From Eopsaltria australis (taxonomy: Eukaryota > Chordata > Aves > Passeriformes > Petroicidae): DNA of 64,000 nucleotides. A model generated the notes under the pieces. That model did no database searches, was not told the DNA's origin, and saw only the letters and a program-made list of their open reading frames with translations. The stretch is from NCBI GenBank assembly GCA_034509425.1, contig JAVTVJ010000536.1:124001-188000 (forward strand), in the 5' to 3' direction. Shown here in pieces: positions 35,755 to 45,930 of this stretch. Each line of letters opens with the position of its first letter. Within the stretch, counting starts at the first letter, position 1. Made by a program: the position numbers and the translations under genes.

Positions 35755-36920
35755 TACACATGGAAGTCTGTGGGACCTGATGGAATTCATCTATAAGTGC
35801 AAATGGAGATGGCCAGTATCATTGCAAAGCCACTCTCTTACCTTGGGAAGGCTAAGGAAGCTCCCCAAGGACTGGAAGAAAGCAAGAAGGAATAGATGAA
35901 CTACAGGCCAGTTGACTTTGATCACAGAGAAAGTGAAGGAGCATTTAACCCTGCAAACCACTTACAGGATTGGAAGCAACTGGAAGTTGTCAGCATAGAT
36001 TTCTGAATGGAAAATCCTGCCTGACAAACCTGATAGCCCTCTCTGATGAAATGAGGGGCTTGGTGGACAAGGGAAGAACAGTCTATGTAGATTGTTTTGA
36101 CCTTAGCAAGGTTTTTGAAATCATCCTCCACAGTGTCCTCACTAAAAAAAATGAGGAGATTGTTGCGGTGGTCCAATCCCCCAAAAACCCTTTTCCCCCC
36201 CTAGGAAGCTCTGGGCTAGGGACTCCCCTGGGGTGGAGCCCTAAGTGGTTTGCCCTGTAGATGGGCCGAGCTTCCCAGGGGTTGGCTACCCTGTCCCCAC
36301 TTGTCCGGCCACCTGCCACTCTCCTGTCTATCATCTTTAGATTCCAGAAAGTTCACTGTTACTCAGTACTTGATTGTGTTATCCCCTTGTCAGTCTCCCC
36401 CTCTCCTCCCCCTTCCCTTCCCAGTTGGTTCCTGTCCCCTGATCCCTCCCTGGTTCCTCCCCTGAGCCCGTCAGTGATTGGATATGTTTCCCTCAATAAA
36501 AGTCTGATGCAAAGGGAATGCCAGTTCTTTCGCCTAGATGCCCAGAGAGCTGTTAACACTGTGTTACAGTGTCTCTATTATTCCGGGGCGAAAGATCCCT
36601 CCCACTATACTCCAACTCTTTGGATACAGTGTCCACCGTAAAGGGAGACACGGCCTGCGGCAAGGGACATAAGGACCCGACATCGGTAAACCCGCTCAGG
36701 TCGGGGACACTCGCTTGTAGCCACCATTGGGCTGCTGTCCAAAACCCTGGTGGGCAGCTTTCCGGCCCACATCATCAGCCACAGGAGATAATGAGTGGAA
36801 GAGAGAACAGAGAGGCCCTGAAGAGCCTGCTCTAGGTCACTCTGCTCTAACCAGGGGGGTTTGCCTAGATGATCTCCTGAGGTTCCTGACAAGTTCAGTG
36901 ATTCTGTGATTGTGGGATAG
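35755..36920 (+). mobile_element. CR1 LINE fragment split by an LTR
   Basis: CR1 ORF2 sequence runs from about 35755 (a GGGACCTGATGG block near 35772) through a reverse-transcriptase segment (35970-36150: GKSCLTNLIAL, DEMRGLVDKGR, DLSKVFE). It stops at an LTR insertion (36161-36783) and resumes as the CR1 3' end (GACCTAG/TAGATGATCTCC-type block near 36866 and gattctgtgattgtggga). Between RT and 3' end a large part of ORF2 is missing, so the LINE was already deleted or deleted later. Confidence 0.82.
36161..36783 (+). mobile_element. Solo LTR inside CR1, 6-bp target duplication
   Basis: A 623-bp insert from TGTTGCGG to AGCCACA, flanked by GGAGAT (36155-36160 and 36784-36789). AATAAA lies at 36495-36500, so orientation is plus. 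A 6-bp duplication is typical of class II (ERVK/alpha-beta) integrases, unlike the 5-bp duplications of most other LTRs here. A TCGGGG block near its 3' part is shared with the LTR at 5952-6619. Confidence 0.8.
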
Positions 36921-38248
36921 CAAAAAATCAGGGTCACAGAGTTGTTAGGCAGGAATATGACATTCACTGTAGTAGAGCAGTAAGGTGCCAGTATTAAGAC
37001 TAGTGTTAACAAAGTGCTGTCATTAGCATTCTTTCAAGAAGTCTGTCAGGAAGTGATGAGTAAATGAAGATGCCTTTGGGCCTGGAATGGACCTGGCACA
37101 GTGATACCACTGAATAATGTATTCACAGGATGCCTAATCTGTTCATCTGAGTATTTTATTGTTGTGAAAGCATCCTCTTTTTCCAGAGAAAATCTCAGGT
37201 TTTACGTGTGTGAATGTCAGATTTGGGTTACTGTCCTTACTAGTCTGTGGTGATCAAGCTGCCTCAGAGGTTCCCACAGAGTGTCTTGGTCAAGTAGTTA
37301 CCTTGTTCTTCTCACATTATTTACATGGTTACTTAGCTGCTGTTGACCTTGCCAGACTGTACTGCACAAAAGGTCCCTGACACCCTCCTCCAGGTATCTC
37401 TGCCATTTGCACTTCCATGGTCTCTTATGTAACTCCACGTTTATCACCTGTGAAACCCAACCAGGCCTTGTGGTGTGATCTATAACTTGCTGTGTTATTT
37501 TTTATGACCAGAGGCTTCTCATGTCATACCCTATAGGGTATTACTCAGGATTAGGCCAGGGCCAAGTTATACTGCCTTCAGCCTAAACAGTCTGAACACA
37601 CTACCAAAAAAAAAAAAAAAAAAAAATCAGACTCAATTTTCATAAAATATTTTGGCAAATAAAATATTTAGTTATGCAAAGTTAGGACCTGAAACACTAA
37701 GCCTTTCTCACTCTGCAGCAGAACAAAAGGTAGATGCAGGGGAAAACCTTGCCTGGTCAGTATAACCCTATTCTTTTCCCTCTAGCCTGCCCATTGAGCC
37801 ATCAAGAAAAGTCATCAGATAGAAGCAATTGCTGCACTGCAAAAACGTTCTCTGAAGAGCTTTCCCAGGTTAATGACATCAAAGCAGTCCACATCCTGCA
37901 TGGTACGGTAGCATTCACTGTTTTACAACACATGCTTAAAATAATCAGAGGACAATAACCATGGAGCCAAATTCTGAGATTTTTTACTTCTTAGACCTTT
38001 TCTTTACATTGATCTGAGTGTGTAATTTACAACATTGTGTGTGTCACCTCCAAACTTGACCTGAATTGTCTGATCCCGTAAGAAATAACATAAAAGGATT
38101 CAATTACAGAAAATATACTCTATCACAGTTACCATATGTTGTTTACCAGAGTCAGAGTTAAGTGATCAAGGAAACTCTTGAGTATGTCTAAACATGTGGG
38201 TAAGATTTATAGTGCTGCAGTGCATATTTATTCAAGGTCTCTGAGATA
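36921..38248. other. Non-coding stretch, no gene seen
   Basis: Mixed sequence with a 22-base A-run at 37605-37626. No coding or repeat evidence. Confidence 0.55.
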
Positions 38249-38254
38249 CATTAT

Positions 38255-38653
38255 TGTGGAGAATAACTATCTCCGACTGCACGAACATAAATTATAAGTG
38301 AGCAATCCAGGCCCCTTAGATGAGAGCTAGGCCTCTGCTCAAGGTTACTTGTAAGACAGCTGTGGGAAAGGGAGACACAAAAGCCAAAATCAAGCTGCAG
38401 GTGTCTAAAGATTAACTTGGCAGAAGAAACTGTTATTGTAGCCTTCTGATACTTAGTGCTCTAATTAGAGTAGAGAAAATTCCGTGTGAAACCCTTGTGT
38501 GAGAAAAACACTGTGTGAACTGTGGAAGAAAAACTTATCATGTAACTTTATTTTTAGCACACTGTAGGATATAAGTATGCTCACGGTCTGACAATAAACA
38601 GCTTCACTTTGGATCACATTGATCTGGTGTGATGACCTGTCATTTTCCCTGCA
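38255..38653 (+). repeat. 5' LTR of the Trp-primed provirus
   Basis: TGTGGAGAATAAC... to ...TCCCTGCA, 399 bp. AATAAA lies at 38593-38598, with a likely R-U5 of about 55 bp after it. The last 170 bp recur at about 40229-40405. Confidence 0.9.
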
Positions 38654-38655
38654 AA

Positions 38656-38673
38656 TGGTGACCCCGACGTGAT
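38656..38673 (+). promoter_or_regulatory. Primer-binding site, tRNA-Trp
   Basis: TGGTGACCCCGACGTGAT, two bases after the LTR. This is the 18-nt complement of the tRNA-Trp 3' end used by avian leukosis-type viruses. It shows no decay. Confidence 0.93.
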
Positions 38674-38834
38674 CGACAGGATAGAGGACCTCACAACATG
38701 ATCGCCAAGACAGAGGGTCTCGTGGCGTGACTCCACCTGAAGCGATTCTACCTGACCGGATACCAACTGATGAGATAGGAGGCCCCCGGAGGCAGTGGAT
38801 GCTGATATTTGGTGAAATAGATTACTGAGGGAGC

Positions 38835-38842
38835 GGGTAAGC
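38835..38842 (+). promoter_or_regulatory. Possible 5' splice site in the leader
   Basis: CGGGTAAGC fits a splice donor (GTAAG after G). It lies between the primer site and the hairpin array. Use as a donor is inferred only from the match and position. Confidence 0.4.
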
Positions 38843-38875
38843 TGGCCAAATCCCTGCTGCCCCTGCAGGAAGCCT

Positions 38876-39295
38876 CGCACCCAAGGGTGCGGGATGCTCC
38901 ACTGAAAGGGTGGGGTGCCTCACCGACAGGTGGAAAGCCTCACACAGTAAGTGAGGGAAGCCTCGTACATATAGAAGTGCGGGAAGGCCGGGAATCCTCA
39001 CCGACAGGTGGGAAGCCTCACACACGGGCCGTGTGGGAAGAGGGAAGCCTCACCCCGAGGGGTGGGAAGCCTCACCGAAAGAGTGGTTGGTGGTATGCCT
39101 CGCTGCTAGGGCGGGATGGGAAAGCCCCTTACGCACAGCGTTTGGGAAACCTCACACTGAGGGGGTGGGAAGCCTCGTACCTACAGACGTACGGGAAGAC
39201 CAGAAATCCTCACCGACAGTTGGGAAGCCTCACACACAGGCCGTGTGGGATGAGGGAAGCCTCACCCTAAGGGTGGGAAGCCTCACCGAAAGGTG
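38876..39295 (+). repeat. Serial hairpin array with GGGAAGCCTC spacers in the proviral leader
   Basis: About 17 short inverted repeats follow each other, most preceded by GCCTC and followed by GGGAAG. Clear ones (stem start to stem end): 38876-38891 CGCACC/GGTGCG; 38899-38913 CCAC/GTGG; 38921-38932 CACC-GACA-GGTG; 38939-38955 CTCAC/GTGAG; 38964-38981 CGTAC/GTGCG; 38999-39010 CACC-GACA-GGTG; 39021-39035 CACACG/CGTGTG; 39051-39064 CACCC-CGAG-GGGTG; 39101-39113 CGCT/GGCG; 39131-39141 ACGC/GCGT; 39176-39193 CGTAC/GTACG; 39233-39247 CACAC/GTGTG; 39263-39275 CACCC-TAA-GGGTG; 39284-39295 CACC-GAAA-GGTG (a GNRA loop). Weaker or mismatched units lie at 39073, 39153 and 39211. Unit spacing (20, 23, 55, 32, 22, 28 bp and so on) is not a multiple of three, which argues against a coding repeat. 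Function is unknown. Confidence 0.85.
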
Positions 39296-39421
39296 GGATG
39301 CCTCGTATGGTTGCCTCGCCATGAAGACGACAAGACCCTTCTATAATGCATCTGGGGAGGAAAACGGCCGGGGAGATGTAGGGATTGTTTCCATAGAAAT
39401 GAAACCCCGAGGTCCCGGGGG

Positions 39422-40037
39422 ATGGGCAAGGAACAGCTGGCAGTCCTAAACCTCCTCCAACATATCATCTTTGTGAGAGTATTGAAATGTGATGATTCCA
39501 TTATTCGGAATCTCCTAAAATGGACTTGGGACTGTGGACTAATCCTGGGAGCAGAAGTAGCCTTCAGAGACATCCAAATATGCCATTCACTGGAAGCTCA
39601 TAACAGAGACCCTGCAGGCAATAAAAGCAGAGAGGCAAACAGCTGCTTCTGCTTTCACGACATTAACCCCTTTGGACTCTAAATCAAATGAAACCGAAAC
39701 AGCAATCACCTCCACCTGCTCAACCTGTGTGGCATCCCCGCTTCCCTCCTCTGCAACAACTCTGCCTTCCACTCCTCCTTTACCTGAGACAATCACCCCT
39801 GCAAATGTTACCCAAAGTACTGAGGAACTCAAAGAAAGGTCCGTTGTAAAACTTAACGAGCCCGCCGAAGATAAAAACACATTGAACAAAGAGCGAGATC
39901 AACTAAGAGCAAAAATGAGTAAAATCAAAATGAAATTGCCACAGACGCAGTGGGAAGGCAGGCCTGGATGCCAGCCACTCAAACCAGTCACCCGAGACCA
40001 ACCATCCGAGCCAGGTGCTCGAGAGCCAACCACCTGA
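39422..40037 (+). pseudogene. gag: Gag N-terminal remnant of the Trp-primed provirus
   Basis: An ATG at 39422 opens a frame starting Met-Gly, so the encoded end could be myristoylated like a matrix protein. It continues with a hydrophobic/tryptophan-rich stretch (LLKWTWDCGLILG, about 39513-39551). A frameshift near 39590 moves the likely continuation to the frame of 39672-40037, which is rich in Ser, Thr and Pro and then charged (KERDQLRAKMSKIKMK). That order suits matrix followed by a proline-rich linker. Capsid, nucleocapsid and everything after are missing. Identification rests on position after the leader and on composition. Confidence 0.6.
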
Positions 40038-40228
40038 TGCCAACCACCCGAGTCAGCGAGAGCAGTCCTGCAATCGAACTCGCTTCCACAATCCACCAAG
40101 GAAGAAGAAACAAAAGGTAATGTACTAGAAAACTTACTACGGGATGTGTTTAAAAGGTTAGAGAGCCCTAGCAGCCCACGAACTTCCAACAGCGGCCACC
40201 CAGCTCCCCCCCCGCAGCGGTTTTTTAC

Positions 40229-40405
40229 TCTAATTAGAGTGTGAAACCCTTGTGTGAGCAAAACACTGTGTGAACTGCAGAAGAAAAACTTATGTAGTTT
40301 TATTTTTGGCACGCTGTAAAGTATAAGTATGTTCATGGTCTGACAATAAACGGCTTCACTTTCGATCACATTGATCTGGTGTGATGACCCGTCATTTTCC
40401 CCACA
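40229..40405 (+). repeat. Truncated 3' LTR of the Trp-primed provirus
   Basis: The last 177 bp match the 3' half of the LTR at 38255-38653, starting at CTCTAATTAGAGT, with one 14-bp deletion near its start. AATAAA lies at 40345-40350. Most of U3 is gone. It ends CCCACA directly before the CATTAT duplication. Confidence 0.88.
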
Positions 40406-40484
40406 CATTATGTATTTAACCAGATTATGACTGCCTTCAGTGTATAGCTACTTGATCAGAAAACCTGCTACATGATTCATCCCC

Positions 40485-40717
40485 TGTGCCAGGACATCTA
40501 CCCCTCCACCTCCTCCTCATGTGTGCCACTGATAACTGGTGGATAAAGAGATAACCCAAGGGCAGGAAGGCCCAGCAGGGGTCATCTCTGGTGCCAGGGG
40601 GGCTTAAGCCTCAGATGAGAGTTTCCACCTTAGTCTGGAGAGCTGATGGGAGGAGAAATAGAGGAAAAATTACTGACTTGAGAGACACGGTTTTACACTA
40701 TAAAAGATACATGAGCT
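40485..40717 (+). repeat. Inverted U3 fragment of the Ser-primed ERV LTR
   Basis: TGTGCCAGGACATC... is the sense start of this family's LTR in plus orientation, opposite to the adjoining LTR. It pairs with 41095-41328 as an inverted repeat with arms of about 235 bp and an intervening 377 bp. Confidence 0.82.
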
Positions 40718-40724
40718 ATCACTA

Positions 40725-41328
40725 TCATGTATAAGTTCTTTTAACGATGACTGATTCTGTCTATTATAGAATGAATCATTTATTAATAGATGGGAAAACT
40801 AACAGACATAAGACTTAAAAGCAAACCAATACCACACAGGAATAAAGCAAAAAGAAAGACTACTAGTAGTTTAACATAAACTGTACAACAATGGTACCTT
40901 TTTCAGTTACAGCTAGCGAAGAAATAGCATAAGCTTAGGATTCAATGTATCTTACCATCCAATTGCTGAAGGTGGGGCACACATTGAGATCCTTTCCCTC
41001 AATCCCTGGAGAAGTAACCACGAAGCCTGCATCCAAGCTTCGGGGAGAAGCTTCAAACACTTTTAGGGTGTGAGAGACTTCTGCCCCAGTGCTAGCTCGT
41101 GTATCTTTTATAGTGTAAAACCATGACTCTCTAGTCAGTAATATTTCTTTTATCTCTCCTTCCATCAGCTCTGCAGACTAAGATGTTAATTCTTAGCTGA
41201 GGCTTGAGCCCTCTGGCACCAGAGATTACCCCTGCTGGGCCTTCCTGCCCTTGGGTTATCTCTTTATGCACCCGTTATCTGTGGCACACAGGAGGAGGAG
41301 GATGTAGTGGGGTAGACGTCCTGCCACA
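40725..41328 (-). repeat. 3' LTR of the Ser-primed ERV, lacking its U5 end
   Basis: Matches 50400-50993 from the ATAAGTTCTTTTAA block to TGCCACA. The last ~100 bp of the LTR (present at 50299-50400) are absent and replaced by the inverted U3 fragment. Confidence 0.87.
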
Positions 41329-42238
41329 ATCCACCCCGTGACTTAGAGTCACTGGTTTTATCTCATGGAGTGATAGTGCAGGTATCTCTTGCCTCCATGC
41401 TATAAAAGCATACACTTTCATATATATGTGCATTATCTTTGAGTATTTTTGATATACATTGTTTTCCTAGGTTGTACTATTTCTTCAAAAGATGTTGTAT
41501 TAACATTGATAAGGAGCACTTCTTGTTTCAGTTTATGCAACACCTATACATGTAAGACATGGTATTACACTCAGAGTGTACATGATGGTTTAAGGGCAAT
41601 TTATCTATTAGTCCATGTAGGGTAGGTTGTTCCTCCACCCCGTGAATCTTGAAGCCACAGGAGTATGAGATGTAAATCAGGAACAAAGGCGAATCTATGC
41701 AGGTAGTTATTTGGTTGTAGTGACAGAAGCTGTTCAGTGGATGGCCAGTGACTCTTTTCATTTCTCCTTATGTTTCTGGTCCAGTCCTTTTTTTTTAGTG
41801 AAGTTTAGTTTGTTAAAATAATAAGTGTTAGACAATTTTATAACAATTTAAGCAATATATATATACATACATATACATATATATATATATATTATTTCAA
41901 AATGGTTTGATTGTCTCAGGGGAATTAAGGATTTACTGACGTTAAATTTTTATTTATGTTCTACCTTGAAGAGGTTGAAAGGCAGAAGTAATCAAAGTTG
42001 CTTTTAAAAATTCAAGTCAATGTTACATTAAGGGTGAAGCCCCTTTCATCTACTGTGACAATCAGAGTGAAGGTACAGATATTCAACAGTGATATTTGTA
42101 AAACTATAAGTGATATATAAACATCAACTAAAACAACTAAATTAAAATAACTAAATTATCAAATAATCTGGCACTTCAGTAGTATGAAATAAGGTGTTAA
42201 TATTACATAAACAAATGTAAACTCATTCTTTGGGACTT
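41329..42238 (-). other. Internal 3' region after env
   Basis: Non-coding ERV sequence between env and the LTR, with a (TA)n-rich tract at about 41850-41892. The 230 bp next to the LTR (41329-41561) recur at 50994-51211. On the minus strand the bases at the LTR edge are CACGGGGTGGAT, a weak polypurine tract. Confidence 0.7.
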
Positions 42239-43546
42239 TTATAGAAAATGGTTATCACTAGACTTACATATTTTATTGAATGTAATTTTACAAATTTGGA
42301 ATATGACCCATACATTAAACATTAGTGTTAGAACCACAATTATTACAGCCATCAGTTTTTTCATAAATGTGTTTAGATTTGGGATCCATGAGTTTATCCA
42401 ATCGAATATATCTGTTTCTTGATCCTTTTGGATTTCATATAAGATTCTAGTGTTCTTCCTAATTTCCTCTAAATCAGTCTGTATTCTTAGAGTTTGGTCA
42501 ATGTACACACAGCAGCTAGTATTGATAACTGTGCATACCCCACCTTTGGAAGCCAAAAGTAAATCCAAAGCCATTCGGTTTTGCTTTACTACTTTTGAGA
42601 GACTGGTAACTTGTTGTAAAGCATTGATTGCATCATTTGCTCAATTTTCTATTTGTTCAATGATTCCAGATATATTTACTATTGCTTGTTCCAATTCAGG
42701 CACTCCTAACCATGGTAGGAACCCTCTCACAAGTCTATGGAAACCGGTGGATCTTTCAACTAAGGGGTTTAAATTTCGTTTGTATCTCATCATAAAGGAT
42801 TGTAGGTGTCCCCTGGGGAATTCTGATTTATCAATGACATCTATCTCTGGGTCTACAGTTCCAATGGTGCATATTCCATGCCATCTAGGGGGTAGAGCTT
42901 TTCTAGCTTGATTTCCACAAAGCCAATAGTATCCCATATTGTCTGGAATAGGCCACCACTGTGTGGTTAAAACGTCTTTTATAGTTACATTTAGATATGA
43001 GTGGCACTTGGGATAGATTTTTACCATGATCCCTGAGTGACACTCAGGTAAATCTAATTTTTGGCATGGAATTACCCCTGGTCTCCGTAGGTATCTGTGG
43101 ATACAGGAGGTTTCTATAGTTATTACATTCATTGTTAGGACTTGTTGGTCTATAAAGGTTTGGACTGTTTTCCCTTGTAGAAGGAGCATCATTTTGGCAG
43201 GAGGAATGCCCTTAGAAAATATGTTTGGTGTGGGGATTCCCACTATCCCAACACTTTCATCTGAGTGAGTAGGGAACTGAGAGCATATCCAGCAATCGCT
43301 GCGATTTGTTACCAGTGTCACAGCTTGCATTAACTTTAGATGGGAGTTTTTTTTCCAGGGGTCAGGTAGCATTTGTTCTATTTGAGTTAGGTTGGCTTGG
43401 TTTTTACGAATAGTGACATTGGGTTTTAGTTTTCCCTTCATAATGGCTAATCGTAAAGTTTTGTCAGGGTGGCTAATTAGCCATTCAGTATTATTAAAAA
43501 CATTGATTTGTAAATAAAAGAATGCAAGCAATATCATAATTAACAT
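42239..43546 (-). pseudogene. env: Envelope, gamma type, one in-frame stop
   Basis: Two minus-strand stretches in the same frame (43546-42641 and 42638-42239) are separated by a single TGA at 42643-42641. The first begins with a hydrophobic leader (MLIMILLAFF), then a surface subunit with several N-glycosylation sequons and a CWIC (CXXC) motif at residues 85-88, a YYWLCGN block near 207-212, and a basic RYKR furin-type site at 254-257. The second part holds the CX6CC motif (Cys14, Cys21, Cys22 counted from its Met), heptad-like hydrophobics, and a membrane anchor at about residues 75-96 before a short tail. About 435 codons is shorter than many gamma-type envelopes. Apart from the stop the layout is complete. 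Start chosen at the Met before the hydrophobic leader. Confidence 0.88.
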
Positions 43547-43981
43547 TTTTGAATACAGCAGATTTACTGATTGATGTGTAGTCTGGTCCTGTAGGTTCTT
43601 CTATGTGTGGAGTTGGTGTTTTTTTTGTTTTTAGGATTCCAAGTCTCTGTAGTTTTCACAGCTGTGTAGGTAGTGAACAGTCTCTGCTTCTGTTGGATGA
43701 GTGGTTCTCTGTCTCACGATGGGGTACACACCTAGTCTATCTGGTGAGGATATTCTTAAACATTCAAGGTTATTAGAGAAACTAAAACAGCAGAACTTAA
43801 GCAATAATAGATATGTTTTTCAGAGTTATAGTAGTGGTTCTCATTTTGGCCTCTAGTTGTAAACTCAGCGCTATATTCATTGTTGCCACACGGGGGCAGC
43901 GCAGGGGTGGTTTACGAGGCTTCATTGGGAAATTGGTTTTGTTCAGAGCAAAATTAGGTTTATTGCAGGAACACGGGTAGT

Positions 43982-44867
43982 TTATAATGTGGGGAATACC
44001 CAGCGAGAGCTAATTCTGTGTTGGTGGCCACCAGAACCAGTAGCTACCCAGGCCATAGGCCCTCAGGTGTCTGTTAGAGTCATTGGTATGATTCCAATTT
44101 GAGGTAATTTTACCATGACTGGTTGGCCCACTGTTAAGCTATTTTGAAAAGTTTCAGTTTTGTTATTTGGACTTGCTTCAAAAGATATAGGACTCAGGAA
44201 AGCTCGTGAAACTGGGCTGCCCATAGGCCCATATCGGTTGTTTATTTGGTACAGTGCAGAAGGTAGTCTTTTATCCCACCCAGGCTTGTGTGGTTTGAAA
44301 TAATGTTTTAGTAATCCACTGGCACGTTCTACAATCCCATTTGCTTGGGGATAATAAGGTGTATGGAAAATCCATTTGATACCTTCTTCTTTGGCCTAAT
44401 TCTGTACTACTACACTGGTGAAGTGTGATCCATTGTCGCTTTGTATAGAGTTTGGAATAGGGAGACTGGAGAACCAGTCACTAAGCCCTGAGACAGCTGT
44501 TTCTGCCTTGGCATGTCTGCTTTTTGTGGCCTTTAATAGTCCAGATATAACTTCCACACCTGTCAGTATGTACTTGTAACCACTAGATGCCTTTAAATGT
44601 CCGATATAGTCTATTTGCCAGGTTGACCAGAGTGTCCTATTATTCTTGATGTGTAAGGGTGGTGCCAGGTCTGGGTGATTTTGTTTGAGTCTCAGCTGGC
44701 ACTGAGGACACGGTGTAAGAATGTCTTTACACATCTTCCTGGTTATTGGCCAGCCTCTGCTTTGTGCTGCAAAAAATAGGGCTTCTTGCCCAGTGTGACT
44801 CAATTTGCAATGCAACCATTCACCTAAACGGTACCAATGTTGTAGGTCCTCTAATTCATCAATTTCT
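43982..44867 (-). pseudogene. pol: Integrase remnant
   Basis: Minus-strand translation gives the zinc-binding set (HCKLSH, then CPQC), the core with WQIDYIG (first Asp), IQSDNGSHF (second Asp), and, after a TAG at about 44396-44398, GIVERASGLLK with the Glu. The triad is therefore visible but split by a stop. A TGA interrupts the C-terminal part and the frame ends at TAA 43984-43982. It is out of frame with RNase H upstream because of an indel in an A-run (about 44868-44875). Confidence 0.87.
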
Positions 44868-45930
44868 ATTTTTTTTGATTTTTGTTAGCTGATCTACTTT
44901 GTTGTTCCAGTAAGTTTGTAAGGCTTGGTCATTCTCATGGGCTTTAACCCAGCCTATCTGGATTTGTCGAGACTGAGCCTGCAATAACAACCACTTCCAA
45001 TCTTCTTTCTGCCAAACTGCTTTCCTATTTACTTGCCAATCTAATGGTTCCCACTGACACAGCCGCTGTGTAGCACCAGCCCATACAGCATATGAATCTA
45101 CATATACTGTTTCTGCATTTTCTTTTACTGCCAGTAACATAGCTTTCAACTCTCCTACCTGTGCACTTCCTAGTCCTTCTTCTATCATTTCCATGCCTGT
45201 TTCAATATTTGGAGCTACTGCTCTGTACTTCCAGTTACCATTTACACGTTTAGCTGAGGCATCAGTAAACCAAACCCCTTTTACTTTGGAATTCGCAGTA
45301 AAGGCAGGAGCATCCAATATAGGACTGCGTTTATAAGGTTGCTGCAAAGCTAACATGTCCGGAGTTACAGTTATCTGTAATCTTGTAGGTTCTGTTGGCC
45401 CTTCAGTAACATTCATTTGGTCTGTGATCCCTGAGAGATATGCATACCACTTGTGAACTGTGGGCCTTTGAGCTATGCCCCCAGGAGGAGCATTGCCTTT
45501 TTTAATGTTGGCTGGCAAATTGAAAGGCCCTTGAACTGTTACAGGCTGCTGCTGTTGAATTTTTTCTACTTGTTTGAGGGCTCCAGTGAGTGATAACAAT
45601 CCCTTTTCCCAATCAATGTACCTTCTTTCAGTGTCTTTTAATGCTGTGGAACTAAACCCTAGCCGTCGTTTTGGCCCGTGTGGTCCCTTTTGAAACAAAT
45701 TATAGTAAGTTCCATGTTCAGCAAAACCCCATTCAGCTATTATAGGATTGCGGAGGTGAACTGGTCCGAGTGATTGGTATGTTTTCAATTCTTCTATTAG
45801 TGCTTGTAAAGATTGTTTATGGTTATCTAACCACTCTCACTTTTGATGTTTTCTCATTAGTGTGTATAAGGGTCTTGCTATTATAGAAAATTCAGGGACA
45901 CGATTTCTCCAGTACCCTAGAGTACCCATG
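44868..45930 (-). pseudogene. pol: RT end, connection and RNase H remnant
   Basis: Continues the RT past the inserted LTR: a LGYWRNRVPEF block (about 45890-45925), a TGA near 45838-45840, then an open stretch 45788-44859. RNase H motifs are FTDAS, GELKAML, YVDSYAVW and NNKVDQLTK, so all four acidic residues can be recognised. The frame breaks at an A-run at its end. Confidence 0.87.

Larger units (their letters stand above)
38255..40405 (+). mobile_element. Small alpharetrovirus-like provirus (Trp primer site, gag remnant, no pol or env)
   Basis: A 2.15-kb element with the exact 6-bp duplication CATTAT at 38249-38254 and 40406-40411. It has a 399-bp 5' LTR, a perfect-looking tRNA-Trp primer site, a leader with a hairpin array, a decayed gag start, and a 3' LTR that lacks most of U3. 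Six-base duplication and tRNA-Trp priming together are the signature of avian alpharetroviruses. Pol and env are absent: the gag remnant runs straight into the 3' LTR stub. It could be an internal deletion of one provirus or a short non-autonomous element copied by another virus; the truncated 3' LTR favours a deletion after integration. Confidence 0.88.

Noticed and set aside
38876..39295. CRISPR-like array of short repeats and variable segments
   Set aside because: This is vertebrate DNA inside a provirus; the variable parts are self-complementary hairpins of 11-18 bp, and the repeat is too short and irregular.
38887..39449. Open frames of 127 and 138 codons over the hairpin array, with a repeated Gly-Lys-Pro-His theme
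   Set aside because: Unit lengths are not multiples of three, so the peptide repeat drifts between frames; the open frames follow from GC-rich composition and lack of stops in the unit.
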